A stretch of DNA of 64,000 bases from Gnetum montanum (GCA_015680685.1 MNCI01004656.1:1141567-1205566), one strand, 5' to 3'. Counted from the first letter of the stretch, positions 1-13,060 are shown. Notes: a model not told the origin generated them from the sequence alone. Numbers and translations are program-made.

Positions 1-1340
1 ATTTTCAACCAATGATGGAATTTTTCCTTCCTTTATTGATGCAGAAATTTCTATTATTTTTTAAAATGTAAATTTTGAAGTTTGTAAGAAAACATGTTGT
101 GATGCCTTCTTCTAGTGATGTTGATACAACTAGGACTCTTGATTTTATTACTTTTGATAATGTATATGAGTCATTAGTTGTTGATCGTAAAGGACACTTT
201 ACGATAATGTATAATCAAAGTTTAATTTTTTAGTTAAATGATGTGATGAAAAAACATGGTATGCAAGTCCTTTGTGCCAAGTATTATTCTTATTTTTTTC
301 TTGTTGATTTACGTAATGTTTTGATGGTATAGCATGTCCTAGATATAGGATCAGAGAGAGAGAGAGAGAGAGATATATATATATATATATATACCTTTGA
401 CTTTTGTAGAAACTTTTTTTTGTTGAAATTAATCTTCTTAATCATAAAAAGAAAATGGTATTATAAGTATAAGGAAAGACTTATAGTTAGCCAATTACAT
501 ATTATAATCTTCCTAATTCTTGCAACTTTTTCATGATCGTAAATGACATTTTTTAATGCTTGTTCTTTTCTATTTAAGACAAAGAATTTTGATGAAAAGA
601 AAAAATGTATTGCAAGTAAAGATAGAAAATAATAATATAAAGTTAGGAAGATTTTTGTTATATTTGAAATATTTTCATTTTAATTACCAAAATAAAACAA
701 AAGACATTACATTAAATTCATTGTATACTTGATCTTACTATATTATTGTAAAAAATTACTATTGTAAATTTTTATGTTTGGAATTTGCAGTTATGAGTTA
801 TAACTATATTTATCTTTATATACCAAATAGGTTTACAAAATTCACTTTGCAAAATATAGAATCCTTTATTAAATTTTAATATACCTTAAGCCTAGCTTTA
901 CATATGATTGATTATGGTTCTATTGAATTGAGTATTCTAATGTGCTAATTAATACTTTTCATTATGAAACTTATTGATTGAAGTAATAAAATAAATCGCT
1001 AAATAGAATATTGTTTAATAAGTATATAACTATAACATTATTACTTAAATACACATTGTAGTTAGGCCATGAAAGAGGATACTTTAACAATAGCATAGAG
1101 TAAGGAGAAGAAGGATAGTTAACTATATTATCAAGCTTAAATTAGGTAGAAAAGAAGACACAAGGTAAAATTGTAGTATAGTAAACGATCAATTAAGTTT
1201 CATCATGCACAATACAATTAGACAACATGCAAGTGGGTACTTTTGGAGTCATGCAAATTGAGGAGGAGAAGAGCTATCCATGTTATTAAGCTTTCTTTCA
1301 TTAGCTAGAAGAGAGAATATAAGGTAAAATTGTACAATTT
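1..1340. other. AT-rich intergenic DNA, no gene seen
   Basis: No open reading frame of note and no recognisable element appear on either strand. The stretch is very AT-rich and carries a dinucleotide microsatellite at 353-393. Nothing else can be supported. Confidence 0.6.
353..393. repeat. compound (AG)n(AT)n microsatellite
   Basis: About ten AG units (353-372) run directly into about ten AT units (373-393). This is a simple sequence repeat, likely length-polymorphic. Confidence 0.95.
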
Positions 1341-1486
1341 TCTCACACAATAATTTGGCCGATAGGCCACTGGTCATAATTCGGTAACTGGCCATAGTTC
1401 GGTAACGCTAATTTTTTGTGCGTAAGGTTAATTTTTTGTGGTAACGCTGACAAATGTTGACTTTTCCACAGCCCATTTCCATAATG

Positions 1487-1567
1487 CAACTTCGTGAATA
1501 ACAGGCCATTTCGGTAAGCCAACTTTGTAAATAACGCTGACAAAGCAACTTTGTGAATAACGCTGAC
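1487..1567 (+). repeat. short direct repeats upstream of the NLR pseudogene
   Basis: Three copies of a 17-22 bp sequence (CAACTTTGTGAATAACGCTG type) start at 1487, 1520 and 1546. The last two are nearly identical. Related GGTAACGCT motifs occur from 1380 onward. They lie just upstream of the promoter-like duplication and could be upstream promoter repeats or unrelated tandem slippage. Confidence 0.75.
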
Positions 1568-1576
1568 GTGTAACTA

Positions 1577-1737
1577 TAGTCCATATAAAAATAGTGCAAC
1601 AGTTAAACAAGACCAACGGTAGAAGGGAGGTGTCAGGGTTTTGTGAACGTTGGGTAACGCCCAAGGTAGTCCATATAAAAATAGTGGAACAGTTAAACAA
1701 GACCAACGGTAGAAGGGAGGTGCCAGGGTTTTCTGAA
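1577..1737 (+). repeat. 71-bp direct duplication containing a TATA box
   Basis: The segment 1577-1647 is repeated at 1667-1737 with very few mismatches and a 19-bp unrelated spacer. Each copy starts with a TATAAAAA motif followed by the same approximately 60 bp. The duplication lies 65 bp upstream of the first ATG of the NLR pseudogene, so it looks like a duplicated core promoter and leader. Confidence 0.9.
1674..1681 (+). promoter_or_regulatory. TATA-like box (second copy; first at 1584-1591)
   Basis: TATAAAAA occurs at 1584 and again at 1674 in the duplicated leader. The second lies 128 bp upstream of ATG 1802 and 179 bp upstream of ATG 1853, which has a strong CCACCATGG context. The spacing suits a plant core promoter; transcription itself is not shown. 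Confidence 0.5.
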
Positions 1738-1801
1738 TTTAGCAGAAAGTGCGTCAGTTTGCGAGGGAACACAGAGTCGCCTGCATTCAGAGTCTCCTCT
1801 C

Positions 1802-3330
1802 ATGGAACAATTGGTTGTTTGTGTTCACAAATCCCACCAAAACGAACCCACCATGGATCAGCAGGCGGCCCTCTATGAGAACAGCGGGAGCAAACCCAGT
1901 ACCATGGCTGTACAGCGAAAAATTTTAGCTGCAATCTCAGAAAACCAGGTAACGGAGGAGCCGTCCACAAGCTCAGATGGTCAAAAGCTTTTGCTTAAAT
2001 ACTTTAAGAAGGAGCCATGTTTTGTTTACATCGACAATGTCGTGGACGGGATTAAACTTGGCAAACTGCTACCGTCTAATCTGGACCGCTCAAAAAAGCT
2101 GAGGCTGCTTCTAACTGCTCGAGACACAAGTGTGCGCAACGGTGTTGATTTTTAAAATCGAAATGACGTGAAATTCTTCAGCGTGGAGTCACTGGAGGAG
2201 AAAGATGCAGAGACATTGTTGAAGAAACAAATGGGTAGCGATGTGGTAGAGCAAATAAGTCAGCACGATTGGCAATATTTGCTCAGCATCTGCGGAGGTA
2301 TGCCTTTGCTTATAGAGATGGTGGGGAGATACTTGAGATACGAGAATAACGTCGCAGAAGCTCTTAAGGCGATTCGGGACGAGCGCAGGTACGATGATAG
2401 GCAACATTTTGGTGGGTAGAGCATCGAATTCTTCTCTTTTGCATTTGATACTCTGCAGCAACCCTGCCGAGATGCTTTTCTCGACATCTGCGCTTTCTCT
2501 TTGGGCTTCTCCTCTTCTCCTTGGGATTGGCGTTTTCTGGAGCGGTCGTTTGGAAAGCATACCATTGAGGTGTTGCAAAGGAGGGCCCTCGTAAAAAAAG
2601 TGCCCAAAATGCTGCTGTTAAATTGCTGCACATACATAGTTGCCATCCAACTTGAAGGAGTTACGCCTCCGCTTCGAGCACGAGTCCATAATAACAGATA
2701 GCGAAAAGCTAGTTATTGTTGAGCCTGTATCCCAAGTACTTAGGTTTAGGAGGAGAATATTTGAGAGAAATATCAGCAGGACTCATATCACATATGAAGT
2801 CCTTGGTAAAGCTATCCTTGCGGAACGCTAAGCAATTGGTGCAGCTGCCTGATGAACTCCATACCCTGCCGCATCTCCAGACTTTATCGATCTGTAACAT
2901 TGCATTAAGAGAAGTTCCGGAGAGTATTGGCAGGTGTGTTTTATTGAAAAGATTAACAGTCGTAGGGTGCAGGAAAGTTGTACGACTGCCATTGGGATTG
3001 AAGAACCTTACGTTGTTACAGTCACTGAATCTTCCCATGTGTGAGAGTCTGGAAGAGCTTCCAGGAAACATCGGGAGATTGGTGTCCCTTAAGTTTCTGT
3101 CCTTGTCGGGCTGCAGAAATCTCAAGAGGTTAGGCGCAACATTTCACACTCTCCCATCTTTAGAAATATTAGATCTGGATGATTGCTCTAAGTTGGAGGC
3201 AAACTGGATGGATGTGTTTACAAACATGAAGTCACTCCAATTCCTTTACATCGACAACAGTCCACGCCTTATTCAAAGATGGAAAGAGCTGGAAAATGCT
3301 GATTTAAATGTAAAATGCATATACGAGTGA
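1802..3330 (+). pseudogene. NB-ARC/LRR disease-resistance (NLR) pseudogene
   Basis: This is a decayed NLR immune-receptor gene. From 1802 to 2701 one frame runs through two in-frame stops (2153-2155 and 2417-2419). It shows a kinase-2-like stretch (CFVYIDNV, about 2020-2045), an RNBS-B-like LLLTARD (about 2107), a GLPL-like CGGMPLL (about 2295) and an ARC2-type FLDIC motif (about 2480). After a frameshift between about 2640 and 2716, a 204-residue leucine-rich-repeat block follows (2716-3330), with regular L..L..L.L..C/N spacing such as LKFLSLSGCRNLKRL. No TIR or coiled-coil domain and no P-loop are seen upstream, so the 5' end is lost or rearranged. FLDIC and the LRR style suggest a TNL-type parent. 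The start at 1853 has the better context, but 1802 is in the same frame. It cannot encode a full receptor. Confidence 0.88.
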
Positions 3331-3351
3331 TATCTAGTAAATGTATTTTTA

Positions 3352-3357
3352 AATAAA
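3352..3357 (+). terminator. poly(A) signal AATAAA after the NLR pseudogene
   Basis: A canonical AATAAA sits 22 bp after the LRR stop codon. This agrees with 3330 being the original 3' end of the coding sequence. Confidence 0.5.
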
Positions 3358-3960
3358 ACTGAGCATTAAAGAGTTTATGCACTTTTATGTCCAAATTATC
3401 AATGTCCTCGCTTTTGGGTAAGAAGTTGATAAGAAAACACTACAAGCAATTTTATTACTTTGTATTACTTTTTTCCTTTACATTACAGAGCGTATTTGCT
3501 TTAGTGTTACGATTTTATTTTTGAATCTGAAAATTTCAAAGTTTTTAATAGAAGTCGGTGCGAAAAGTAACAACGGTTTTTTAAGTTCTTATACTCGATG
3601 CACTTAACAAAATTTCGGTTTCACTTCAATTTCATAAATAACGTTGACGTAATTTTTTAAAAAATCAGAGTCTATTTTTTTATTTTTAAATATTAATAAT
3701 AGTTACAAAAACAGGTAACGGGGTATCATTTTCACCTGCAACGTGACGAAAACGGCAAGGTGAAAAGTTACTTACAAGAATCCATTGGAAATAATATGTT
3801 ATATATATTAGGAATAATATAAGTGATGCAGAGCTTTCTATCATAATACTGGAAAGATATTTGCATAATAACATATTTAACATATTATTCTAATGATGTT
3901 AATTTTTGAATATAAAATGTGGAGCCATATTTAACAATAAGGAAAAAAGGAGATCACTTA
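3358..3960. other. AT-rich intergenic DNA, nothing recognised
   Basis: No coding signal, repeat pair or RNA gene is visible. This is probably 3' flank of the NLR pseudogene and unannotated decayed repeat. Confidence 0.5.
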
Positions 3961-5125
3961 TGTAACAACATTGCCCCGATGTTGCTCGGCACGCCAAGGA
4001 ATTCACAAAGATCCAATGGATCTGGGGCAGAAGACATGGGGAATACGCCTCAAGCAAGCAAGCATCGCACGAGTGAGTGCAAGTAGAAGCATAGCTTCTT
4101 AACGTACATAACCACGCACTTCATTGAGGGTAACCAAACTCCAAAACAAGGACCAAGAAAACAAGCACACACACAACCTTGTAAACCACATCGGTGGGAG
4201 GGGAGACGATGCACCTATAAGGGAAGGTGCCTCACCCCCAGATCCCTCACGATCTGGTACAAGGTGTGGCCCAGCACCGAACCAAAACTATCCAGTCTTG
4301 GCTACCTACATATCTACAACCACCGTAGAATCAAGGCCATGTAGTTCTCCACGGAGAAAAGGGGAATGAAGAGGACTTAGAAGAGAGTTGCAACAAGAGG
4401 GTGTCCTGTTGCTAGCTTGGTACCACCAAGCTGGGGTGGGTTTCCTAACACTTGAGAGTCACCCAAGGGCGCCTCAGAGTGTTCCATGGCCCCTCGAACC
4501 ATGGGTTTAAATCTCAGGTTGAGGTGTATGCTGCAGCCATGATATAAGCATGTAGGAGACAAGTCTTATTGTATAATTATTTAGCTTTAAGAATATCAGT
4601 GAGGTATTGCTTTGTTGGTTAGAAAATACAACTTAGCTCTCCCCCCTGGACCAGGCCGGGCATGTCCTGGGGGGGAGAGTTGTCCCCCGCCCCCATGTAA
4701 GGGCCTTTTGGGGTATTTGTAGTTAGAGCCCCAACTCTCCTTAGGGTTTTAGAGGCCTGGGTACTACTCGCATGGGCCAACAACCAGGGGACGACGATTT
4801 TCTTCAATTATCTAGGCAATACCTATCATGTGGTCTCTGATAACGTTCTCGATCCATTGCAACGTCTGGCTGTATGTTTGCAGGGGCAGGGTCAGTGTCT
4901 CAGAGAGCGTTCCCTCAGCAGCTTGCTACAACTGGCACCAGATGGCTACCCCGCCATGTGTTCTGTGGGGCCGACGTCTTTAGACGATGGATCCCTCTGC
5001 GGGGTCTGGGATTTGTACATTGATCATTTGTACTGTATTCCAACATGTTTATAATCATTCAATAAAACATTCTATGGTCTTATAATATTTTTATCTGTTA
5101 TGTTTAAATCATCGTTGCAGTATAC
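3961..5125 (+). repeat. GC-richer repeat, possible solo LTR
   Basis: The block begins TGTAACAACATTG and is clearly richer in GC than both flanks. It holds an AATAAA-type signal near 5061 and no credible ORF. A GC-rich imperfect hairpin sits at 4637-4679 (CTCTCCCCCC against GGGGGGGAGAG). The TG start, internal poly(A) signal and length of about 1.1 kb fit a solo LTR. I could not find a matching target-site duplication or a second LTR, so the boundaries are tentative. Confidence 0.35.
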
Positions 5126-5137
5126 GACTGCCGATCA

Positions 5138-5655
5138 CTAGCTTAGTTATATATTTATAATATATATCTATAAATTGGCCGAGAGAATCTTATTTGTTTA
5201 CAAATAAAAAGTTCTGAGTAAAAAATTTCACGACTTCTGGACGATGAACAAGATTTAAAAACCTAAATTTTCATGCCTTCTAGATGAAGAACAAGAGTTC
5301 TGTACCTTATTTTTCCTAAGGATGGGTTTTCTAAAAAAATAAATTTCCATCAATTAGTGTATGCTCTCACTCTTGGGTGAATTTATGCTCTCACTCTCAA
5401 AAACAATAAATTTGGCTGAGAGTGAGAGCATACACTAATTGATGGAATTTTTTTTTTCAGAAAACTCATTCTTAGGAAAAATAAGGTACATAACTCTTGT
5501 TCTTTGTCCAGAAGGCATGAAAATTTGCATTTTAAAATTTTGTTCTTTGTCCAGAAGTCGTGAAATTTTTTACTCAAAGAACTTTTTACTTGTAAACAAA
5601 TAAGATTCTCTCGGCCAATTTATAGATATATATTATAAATATATAACTAAGCTAG
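5138..5655. mobile_element. foldback (long-inverted-repeat) element, MITE-like
   Basis: A left arm of about 237 bp (5138-5374) reads as the near-perfect reverse complement of the right arm (5418-5655), leaving a loop of about 43 bp. The ends are CTAGCTTAG and CTAAGCTAG. Minor indels separate the arms, for example in the T-tract near 5450. The short loop also carries a partial repeat of the arm (GCTCTCACTCT at 5387). No coding capacity and no clear target duplication were seen. This fits a foldback or hairpin-type non-autonomous DNA transposon; transcription would give one long hairpin RNA. Confidence 0.9.
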
Positions 5656-8600
5656 TTTAGAATCACACAAAATGATCCATTCAACTTAAGCTTTTGATCA
5701 ATGTCATATGCAAAGGGAAGGCTATTTTACTCATTTTCTCATATCCTATTGTGTTAAAGCACTAGTTCCATTGAATAGAATATATATCACTCCAGTTAAT
5801 GAGATAGCACATGATGGAGGCACATATGCAAAATGTTGTTTATTGAGGTTTTAGGACATTATTATGAACACATGAACATGGTTACAATAAGCTCATTTGA
5901 TCTAATGACTATAGGTTCTTTGGAAATAATGAAATAAATCATTAAATAAAATATTATTAAATGAGTATATAGCTATATTCAATATTACAAATTATTCAAT
6001 GATAATTATTAGAACATAAACAAAGTTAAGATGGTGATCATTCAAATTGTCCTTAGAACATAATATATTCTGTATCATAAATAAAAACAAAAAACATTGA
6101 ATAATATTTACAAGTTATTCATTAGAACTTAATAGCTTCTCAATACTGAATTCATTACTAACAAGATTTACAATTGATGGTAGTAATTTCCTATGTAGGT
6201 AATTCTCTTTATCATTATTCAGATCACATTGGATGGCTTGAATAAAGTTTCTATTGTCCTCATTAAGAATTTTATCACATGTATCATCAATGATCACAAT
6301 GTCCTCTCATCTGTGTTGATTGTCATATGTCTTAAAAAACTGTTAAAGGCTTTTGAAAAATTGGAAGCAAAGTCCCTTTATAACAGACTTTTTAGCATTG
6401 TGTCTGACATAAAATAAATTTAGGTTTGACATCAACATCATTAAGATAATTTATTATTCTTTCTACATTGGCTAAGTAAGTTGAAGACTAGAATGCATAT
6501 TCAATTCCTTTCTTTTTCAATTGTGTGAGAAACTCATGCACATTAGGTCAAATATAGGAAGACTTTCTTTCAAGCATGACATCGAATTTCCTTTTGTAAT
6601 TCCTTAGTTCATTTGCATTTGATATATGTATACCATTCAAAAGTATAAAATTTACATCCAGTATAACTATTTTTCTTCTTTTTGTTTTTAAATGTATATA
6701 CGTAAGTATTCACAATACGTGCATTAGCTAATTGTACATTTATTTCAATTTTTCAAACATGATAATTGATTTCTCAATTTAAGGATATTGATAATGCATA
6801 TTAAAAAGTATAACAAGCCTCATAACATGAATGAAAAGTAGTTAATATTACAAAACATTAATATGATTCTAAATAAGAAACATTAATATTAAAACACTTG
6901 TTACATAAGAGATAAGAAAATGTAATAGAAAACACTTATTTAACATTAGAAAACCGTGTTGTATGCTAGTTTGACACATTTAATATATCACATAGCATTC
7001 TCTTTCTATACAATGGTAGATTTGATGCCTTAAATGATATCTTTCTATGACATATAATGCATACTATATAAAGTAATACATAAACACCATAGTCATATCT
7101 ATTCCTCTGTCATGGTATATTTCTTTAAAATAACTATCTTCATAGTTCTTGATAAAATTAGCCCTCTCTATTTAGAATGCTATGCTTCACATTAAGGAAC
7201 TTATATATAATATCACTATGTTCATTACATTCATTATTACCATCATTAGGATACATGATTTTTATTGAACTTGCAATGATATCAATAATAATAAATACCC
7301 AATGAAACATAGTCCTTTCAATCCTTATGTTCATTGGAAAAAATATTTTTTGGTAGTTATTAAATATAATTCCTTCTTATTATATCAACCTTAAAATTTT
7401 GTATCTCAATTTCACCTTCTCATCTTCCAATTTATGTGTTCTACTTAATTCAGACAGTACTGATGAATAAAAAAAAACAATATGTGGACCAAAATTCTGG
7501 AATTGGTTGCATCTTTTTAAAATAGTATCTGAATATATTAGAGAATCAGTAGAGTAAATTAATTATAAAATTTCATTTTATATTCATCATATTAATAGAT
7601 GTAAAAGCACACCAATTCTTCATCTATTTCAGTGTCTTAATCATTATTAGAATCATCATATGTGTCTTTATCTTTTTCTTTTTCTTGGACATTCTAAAAT
7701 TTTATTAATAAGGGTAAGTAATATTGAAATTTTTATATCATTTGAATCTATGTAGTATTGATTTATTATAATGATAACTTGTTTAGAAACTTCTTATTCT
7801 TTTTCTTCTTTAGGATTATCTTGCTCATCAAAGATGTAACCTTCCTACTTATGAAAAATGTGTTATTATCAATGATGATATTACTACAATACTTTAACCT
7901 ATATTAGTCATAAAATTTAACATAGCATACCTTATTAGCAGACTGATCTTTTAGACTTATTACAATGTCCTTATATACATCTTTCACCTTCAATATCTTT
8001 CCTTCACATTATTAACATTGAAAAGCTCCTCATTAGTTGGACCTAGTTATTTTGTTGTTGAAGACCAGAGGAAACATCATAGATCATCATCATGTATTAA
8101 TATGATACCAATTTCTTTGTATTTACTTAATGCTCTAAGGAGGCTACTACAATAGAATAACAATACAATAGAGGAGAAATCCTTTGTAATTACCTCATCC
8201 TTCATCAAGATAGAATTAATAAGCTTTCTTAAAAAGTTTACTGATTTACAGGATATGTAATTAACATCTTTTGGGATAGCTACACCTTGAAGAATATATT
8301 TAATGGATTCCACATCCACTGTGTTCTTTTTCATGATATTGCAGTAACCTTCCAAAAATCCATTGAGGATCTTAACTACTTCTACAATTATGAAGGAATA
8401 GTAAATCAAGAAAAACATTGTCTTCCTATGGTAGTGGTAACTTGAAACATATTGGAATGAGAAATTACTAAATATACCATCCTTATAGATATTTAGAAGA
8501 AATTTAAATAAGTGATAGTTCTCCATGGCAATATTAATAACTACCCTAGAATAGACTGTAATTTTTCTTTGTACAAACTCAAATAAATTTAAGAAAGAGA

Positions 8601-9650
8601 CAAAAGGAGTCTTTAATAGTTATATTTTCAAAATTAAAAAAAAAATAACAAATGACTGATTTCTCTATTGTTGAGAGTTTCTTTTCATACTTCTATAGTA
8701 TAAGGTCAATGAACTCTAGATTTTGTCCATAGTAGAAAAAATCATCATGCTTCGTGATTGTTGTAGATGTATCCTCCTACAACGATAGACTTTTCATATG
8801 CTGATGTAGCATTGATTGAACATTAGGCCTAAGCTTAAGCTCTTCCTTGGTAAACTCCATATTTCCAAGAAGACTAATGAACATGTATTTGTCAATTGAA
8901 CATTTCTAAAATTTCTAAAATCAGTAAACAAGGATATATTATCTTAAAATATGAAGAATATGAATTTGTAGGATGTAGGAGATTAAATATGTATTACAAA
9001 CATTATTGACATTAAGGTATATGTAGCAGAAAATAGATGAATCTCTACCCACAAAATATTGAACCCAAGGTAATTTGTGAGAATGAGAGCACTTCATATG
9101 ATTGCATTTCTCCTCTAGAGTGATCATTCTATTAATTATTAGTTTATGAGGCTCATCCTTTCCTTTATGATGTTTAAAGCACATCTTTCCATAGAGTATC
9201 ATGTCAGCACATTTTTCAACCTCATGTAATCGAAGGTCCTACAGTGGATAGATAAGATTAGCATTCAAATTATTTAGGTTATTTCCTTGAATTTTTCATT
9301 TAATGAAATCTCACGATGACACTACAAGATACCATTTTGATACATCATGAATATTTAATTCTACTTCTTGAATAGTGTATCATCTATATGAAAAAATATG
9401 TTTCTTTCCTGTAAAGCCTTGAATGTTGGGACATTGCAAAATATTAAACCATCAATATGTAATGATATAATTTATAATATCAAACATAGTAATAAATTGA
9501 AACTAGTAAATCAACTTACTTAAATATGAATTTGAGGTTATTGTAAATTTGCTCTAGATCTTTAGAAATTCCTCTAGTTTATAGTTTGTAGATGTTAGTA
9601 GTTTCTAACATTACTTACTATCTCTATATATGATGGATCATATTTCATTC
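5656..9650. other. AT-rich region with decayed minus-strand ORF fragments
   Basis: Most of this stretch is AT-rich DNA without clear features. Minus-strand open stretches at 6115-6297, 8077-8526 (149 codons) and 8939-9202 have somewhat protein-like composition. The last contains a Cys/His-rich patch (KCNHMKCSHSHKLPW). I recognise no family. They could be pieces of one old minus-strand gene or element, or chance ORFs in AT-rich DNA. Confidence 0.3.
8077..8526 (-). pseudogene. unidentified open stretch, 149 codons
   Basis: An uninterrupted minus-strand frame begins at ATG 8526 and is rich in Leu, Ile, Tyr and Lys. It ends with LLRALSKYKEIGIILIHDDD, which looks more like real protein than random AT-rich translation. 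No domain is recognised. The Cys/His-rich stretch at 8939-9202, also minus and upstream, could belong to the same decayed gene. Confidence that it was ever coding is low. Confidence 0.25.
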
Positions 9651-9654
9651 TAAT

Positions 9655-10360
9655 GACTAGTGGGTACCCCCTACATTCAACCATACAAATCACAAGCACT
9701 CATACATACGATTTAGTCAAATTTTGTGGATGGAACTAGTTGTGGCATCTAGATTGTTATGCCTTGATCATAGTTCACTATCTTCCTACTTGGACTAGTG
9801 GTAGCTTTGTCACACATGGTTTCATCCAAAGTGACATATATGATTGTTGATGTTGTTTTGGCCTATGAGTAATGAATGTCTATCCTAGGTTGTACATATC
9901 TTGAACCCATGTATCCATTATTGGGATTACCAAGTGTTATGCTATTCGGTGAATCAAGTAATAACACTGCTAGGATTATCAAGAAAATATGTGTTTACAC
10001 TCAAAACTAGTCATGCTCATTTCACTAATTCATTAATGTACATGGAAGTGTAAATATTAACTAAGTACATGAAGTATAAATTGCATTAAAAGTAAATTTA
10101 ATCTAAGTCAAAGTGCTATAATGAATAAGAATTAGTCTCAATCTTATTATCGTTTATGAAATGTGTCTCCCTCAAATAAGATCTTATACAACTAACTTAG
10201 ATTCACACTATGGGCACTCACTAACTATTCTCTAAGACTACAGAATAGAACTACAATGGTTTGGCTAGTCTTTTGACAAAAGAATTGGATGAATATTGCA
10301 TCCAAGTGTTGTATGTATAGGTAGGCATGTATGTATTGGATATTCAATAACATAGCATGG
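9655..10360. repeat. left member of a long direct-repeat pair (matches 21236-22030)
   Basis: The segment from about 9655 (GTACCCCCTAC) to about 10360 (AGCATG) matches 21,236-22,030 in the same orientation along its whole length. Shared stretches include TAAATTGCATTAAAAGTAAA and GGATGGAACTAGTTGT. The left copy lacks about 70 bp present in the right copy near 21,440-21,510. The pair could be the LTRs of an old 12.4-kb element, or two dispersed copies. No target duplication was found. Confidence 0.7.
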
Positions 10361-13060
10361 GACCTGATATTGGAGATTTGATATAAGGGCCTAAGTAGAA
10401 TATGATTCATCATACTTACATGACTAAATGAAAACTCATCCTTGAGTAAACGAATAGCAGAACCACTTGTTAACAAAATATTAGGAAGGTATGGGATTAT
10501 TAAATGACTCTAACTATTGACTAACTCTAAGTTCCACATTACAATATTTTATTTAAGTGGATGTAGACAAAATGACAAAGTGAAAAAAATACTAGATAGA
10601 CATTGAAGATTATAAATTTTTTAGAGGTATTCAAAAATCTTCTGAAGATGATTTTTCTTGTTATCGCTAGCAATGGTAGACTTACAACCTTAATTGTTAT
10701 GTTGATGCTTTTCTAGTTATGTAGAAAATTCCTGAAGGATGAACTAAAATTTCTTCTTACCATCCCATGGATCGAGATATTATGTGATGTTTGAGCCATT
10801 ATCCTATATGTGCTACTATTTGTCCATGGGCATATGCTCCATTGTCCCTCTCTTGGATTTTTTTTCACACTTGGCAAAAGACCATCTTCCTTAGGCATCC
10901 CTTTTAGCAACACCTATAGTCACCAAAGGATCAACATTAGTTTTAGTAAATTTTCCTTTATAATTAATCTTTTTCAGATACCTTTGTTTATGTTTAAGCA
11001 CAAGGTGATGATAGTGTACTATGCCTAAGGCTATGTGGTAACTAAAATCATTAAGCTATTCACCTCATTTTGATCAATTACTATTAGTCACCATAATGTT
11101 TCAAAATAGGATGTTAGAAATTTTTTTAATAATTTCAACATGAGCATCTCTAGCCCCCATGACTAATAAGTGTAAGTCCAGAAGAACACAAGTTTTCGAA
11201 TAATTAAAACTAAAGGTCCAATGTAGAAGATGACCAAGAAATTTTTTAAAAGTTAAAGGATATTAAGTTAGAGAAGTAGGAAAATTAATTAAAATTGATG
11301 AGGAGTAGTCCCAAAAGCATGCATAAGCTTAAAGAACTCATCACTGATATTCTGGAAGATGTGAAGATTAGTTAAAAGTCATGATCAACAAAAGTTATGC
11401 AAGTGAATCCTCCCCAAAGTAGGCTCCTGCCATAATGCCCTTGCATAACCACTTGTATAGATGTTTGTGGGCACCTTAGAAGTTAAATGTAGATCATGCC
11501 TTTGTTTTAAATAACACACAATTGCCTTGGTTGGTATGTTGCACTATACTAAACAAAACCAAAAGGCACAAAATTATACATAGTAGTGAGGTGAATAATG
11601 GAATGAGAAGGGATTGTAAAGATGGATATGTAAGGTTCTTTACCATGTTTGAAATAGGTTATTGTTTCAAATGTGATTAAAATTATCTGCATACCTATTC
11701 ATCAAAGTTTCAAACCAAGTCCATACCACTAATAGTGGCCTTACATTGATGTGTTCCTTCTTGCTGAACATCATGAGTCCACAACCACCACAAAAAATAA
11801 TCATCACTCTTAAAAGAGAAGAAACGAGAAGAAGGATGGAAGGGCCTTAGTTAGAGGGGAGCCTTTAGGCATGGGCAACATGTCTTTCCAACTACATAAC
11901 TAATGCTTATAGCCCATTATTGTGTCTACAGGGTGCACACCATGCAAAGAATTTTATCTTCTTATTATTGGTTGATAGTCAAGTGATGATACATTCCATG
12001 AGGAGTCATAAACCACACAAAGAAATTCAAGAAGAGAACCCAATAAATCCCCTTGATATCACACCCTTACCATTCCCAGTTGGTTGTTTCCTCTTTATTC
12101 AAGGTACAGTGATCATTGATTGATTTTAGTTCATGAAAGAAGAATAAAATTGCTTTCTGATAAAAGATCTTTTTATTCAAAGAATTAGAGGGATAGATGA
12201 GGTGGTCTCACTACATTACATAATTACTTACATAATCATCTTGATAGCATAGCACAAAAACTCAACACATAGCATTGACTTCTGCATCATGACTTGGCAA
12301 TATTATTAACAAAAACATGAAGAAAATGATTCAAGAAAAAATAAAATTATAAATAAAAAAATAAAAATATTAAGAAATGAAAAACATATTAAGAATTAGA
12401 AAATGGTGAAAGAAATGGAAAATTCATAAAAAATTGTAAAATAAAAAAGTGAAAAGCACTTATTAGTTCTTGAACCATGATTGAACATCTCTCCCACAAC
12501 TAATCTTATGGCCACACATTCAAGAGATGGATCACACAATCCCTTGGTTATACACCATTAGCTTTCATCACTATTACTAATTTAATTAATTATGTTATAG
12601 CACATGTAACATTGGTGATAATCTCATTTGAATCATTCGAAGACATATCTTCCTCTAAACTTGAAGGTATCTCTATTTTAGGATGTCCAAATGTGTTTAC
12701 TTCTTCTCCTTTGATTTTCTATTTTCATTCCTAGGTCTCCATGTTTAATTTCCTTTTTTGGTGTATAATCAGAGTGTAGGATATTTGTGTCTAAGTCCTC
12801 TATTTTGTTCATTTTCTTAAGTTTAGAACTAATTATTGGATCATAGGGTTCCATGCATCTTTGAAATAGTTTTATACTTTCATTTTCAATCCATTGGATG
12901 TCCTATGGTTTAGTGGCTACTTCACAGACTTGTTTTCACTCACACACTTGTTCCTTATCTTTGTTGTGGGTTGCATTAATATTTTAAATTTTTGGCCCAC
13001 AACTACACCCTTTACTATTAGTGACGCATGGATTTTTCTATCTCTCCACAATGATAGTTT
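10361..13060. other. AT-rich interval, no recognisable gene
   Basis: Scattered ORFs of up to about 80 codons show no family resemblance. If the flanking direct repeats are LTRs this would be internal sequence downstream of a minus-strand pol, but I could not recognise RNase H or integrase here. Confidence 0.4.

Noticed and set aside
4124-4369. Plus ORF in the GC-richer repeat (also 4830-5054)
   Set aside because: Short, no family, and located in what is probably a solo LTR or other noncoding repeat.
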